Shown piece after piece: positions 6,809-7,023 of a stretch of DNA of 7,023 nt. The notes below the pieces were generated by a model that did no database searches, was not told the origin of the DNA, and worked only from the letters and a program-made list of their open reading frames with translations. A program made the translations under genes and the position numbers. Each line of letters begins with the position of its first letter. The stretch's first letter is position 1. This stretch comes from Cellvibrionaceae bacterium (lineage in GTDB: Bacteria; Pseudomonadota; Gammaproteobacteria; Pseudomonadales; Cellvibrionaceae). The stretch covers positions 1-7,023 of the forward strand of contig JAOXRV010000514.1 in assembly GCA_025800435.1 (NCBI GenBank). The letters are read 5' to 3'.

Positions 6809-6983
6809 CGGGACCCTCAAGCGTACGGCTGCAAGGCGCGCTGCGCAGTGAATGCCGGCCGCCTTTACAAGCAGCCGGGCGCCGCAGATGTGCGCTTTAG
6901 GGCGCGCCCTGCGGGGCCTTGAGGCAAAGGCGCTAGCGGCGTTACCTCAAGGCCTGAGCGTCATCGAGTTATTCAGAGGTGCC
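6779..6983. mobile_element. MITE-like non-coding element with CTAG flanks, about 205 bp
   Basis: The element is bounded by perfect inverted repeats and flanked on both sides by CTAG, which fits the four-base YTAR target duplications of IS5-group transposons. At 205 bp it cannot encode a transposase and would need one supplied in trans. I found no credible ORF inside. The interior is GC-rich and holds further inverted repeats: 6826-6838 with 6860-6877 (a 5-nt bulge), 6882-6887 with 6909-6914, and 6915-6924 with 6945-6954. Removing it together with one CTAG would restore a simple junction of the ATPase stop to GCCTAATTTTGC. The IS5 link rests on the target sequence only; an IS630-like family with a TA duplication is also possible. 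It could instead be a resident structured repeat. Confidence 0.75.
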
Positions 6984-6987
6984 CTAG
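6954..6987 (-). repeat. Right terminal inverted repeat of the MITE-like element
   Basis: This is the partner of the left arm: 6961-6987 is a 27-bp perfect reverse complement of 6775-6801, and CTGAGC (6954-6959) pairs with GCTCAG (6803-6808). It ends in CCCTAG, with the CTAG at 6984-6987 shared as a probable target duplication. Confidence 0.95.
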
Positions 6988-7004
6988 GCCTAATTTTGCA
7001 GCAT

Positions 7005-7023
7005 AAAAAAACCGGCCATTAAG
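7005..7023. terminator. Possible half of a terminator cut by the window edge
   Basis: Seven A residues (7005-7011) precede CCGGCC (7012-7017) and ATTAAG. Read on the minus strand this is GGCCGG followed by a seven-T run, the 3' half of a typical rho-independent terminator for a gene converging from beyond the window. The matching 5' half would lie just outside, so the stem cannot be confirmed. Confidence 0.35.

Noticed and set aside
6448..6820. Frames running across the ATPase 3' end into the repeat element
   Set aside because: They are out-of-frame shadows of the ATPase and end in the inverted repeat, with no domain or start-site support.

Overview
The window looks like a chromosomal segment of a moderately GC-rich gammaproteobacterium, probably a marine or free-living one. 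The evidence is the C-terminal end of an RNase T gene (an exonuclease typical of this class) and a complete TonB-dependent iron-uptake locus with a Fur-type operator. Nothing in the sequence fixes the genus.

Layout. Bases 1-132 are the 3' end of rnt. Converging on it is an AraC/PchR-type regulator on the minus strand (193-1155). A divergent control region of about 156 bp (1156-1311) holds a good Fur-box match (1259-1277) and two sets of short direct repeats that could be regulator sites. All remaining genes are on the plus strand: a TonB-dependent outer-membrane receptor (1312-3426), a rho-independent terminator or attenuator (3452-3481), a periplasmic siderophore/heme-type binding protein (3498-4652), a small DUF2218-like protein (4657-4956), a FecCD-type permease (4944-6008) and an ABC ATPase (6005-6778). 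The last four genes are separated by 4 nt or overlap by 13 and 4 nt, so they are very probably one translationally coupled unit.

How it fits together. The receptor would bring an iron chelate (siderophore or heme) across the outer membrane with energy from TonB. The binding protein would carry it through the periplasm, and the permease and ATPase would import it. The AraC-type protein probably senses the chelate and activates the locus, while Fur shuts it off when iron is plentiful. The substrate cannot be read from the sequence. No siderophore biosynthesis, heme-degradation, esterase or reductase gene is present. The DUF2218-like protein is the one component without a known role.

Downstream of the ATPase (6775-6987) lies a short non-coding element with 27-bp perfect terminal inverted repeats, counting a CTAG at each end. 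It looks like a MITE inserted exactly at the ATPase stop codon, and its interior can fold into several further hairpins. Beyond it, the last bases look like half of a terminator that continues past the window edge.
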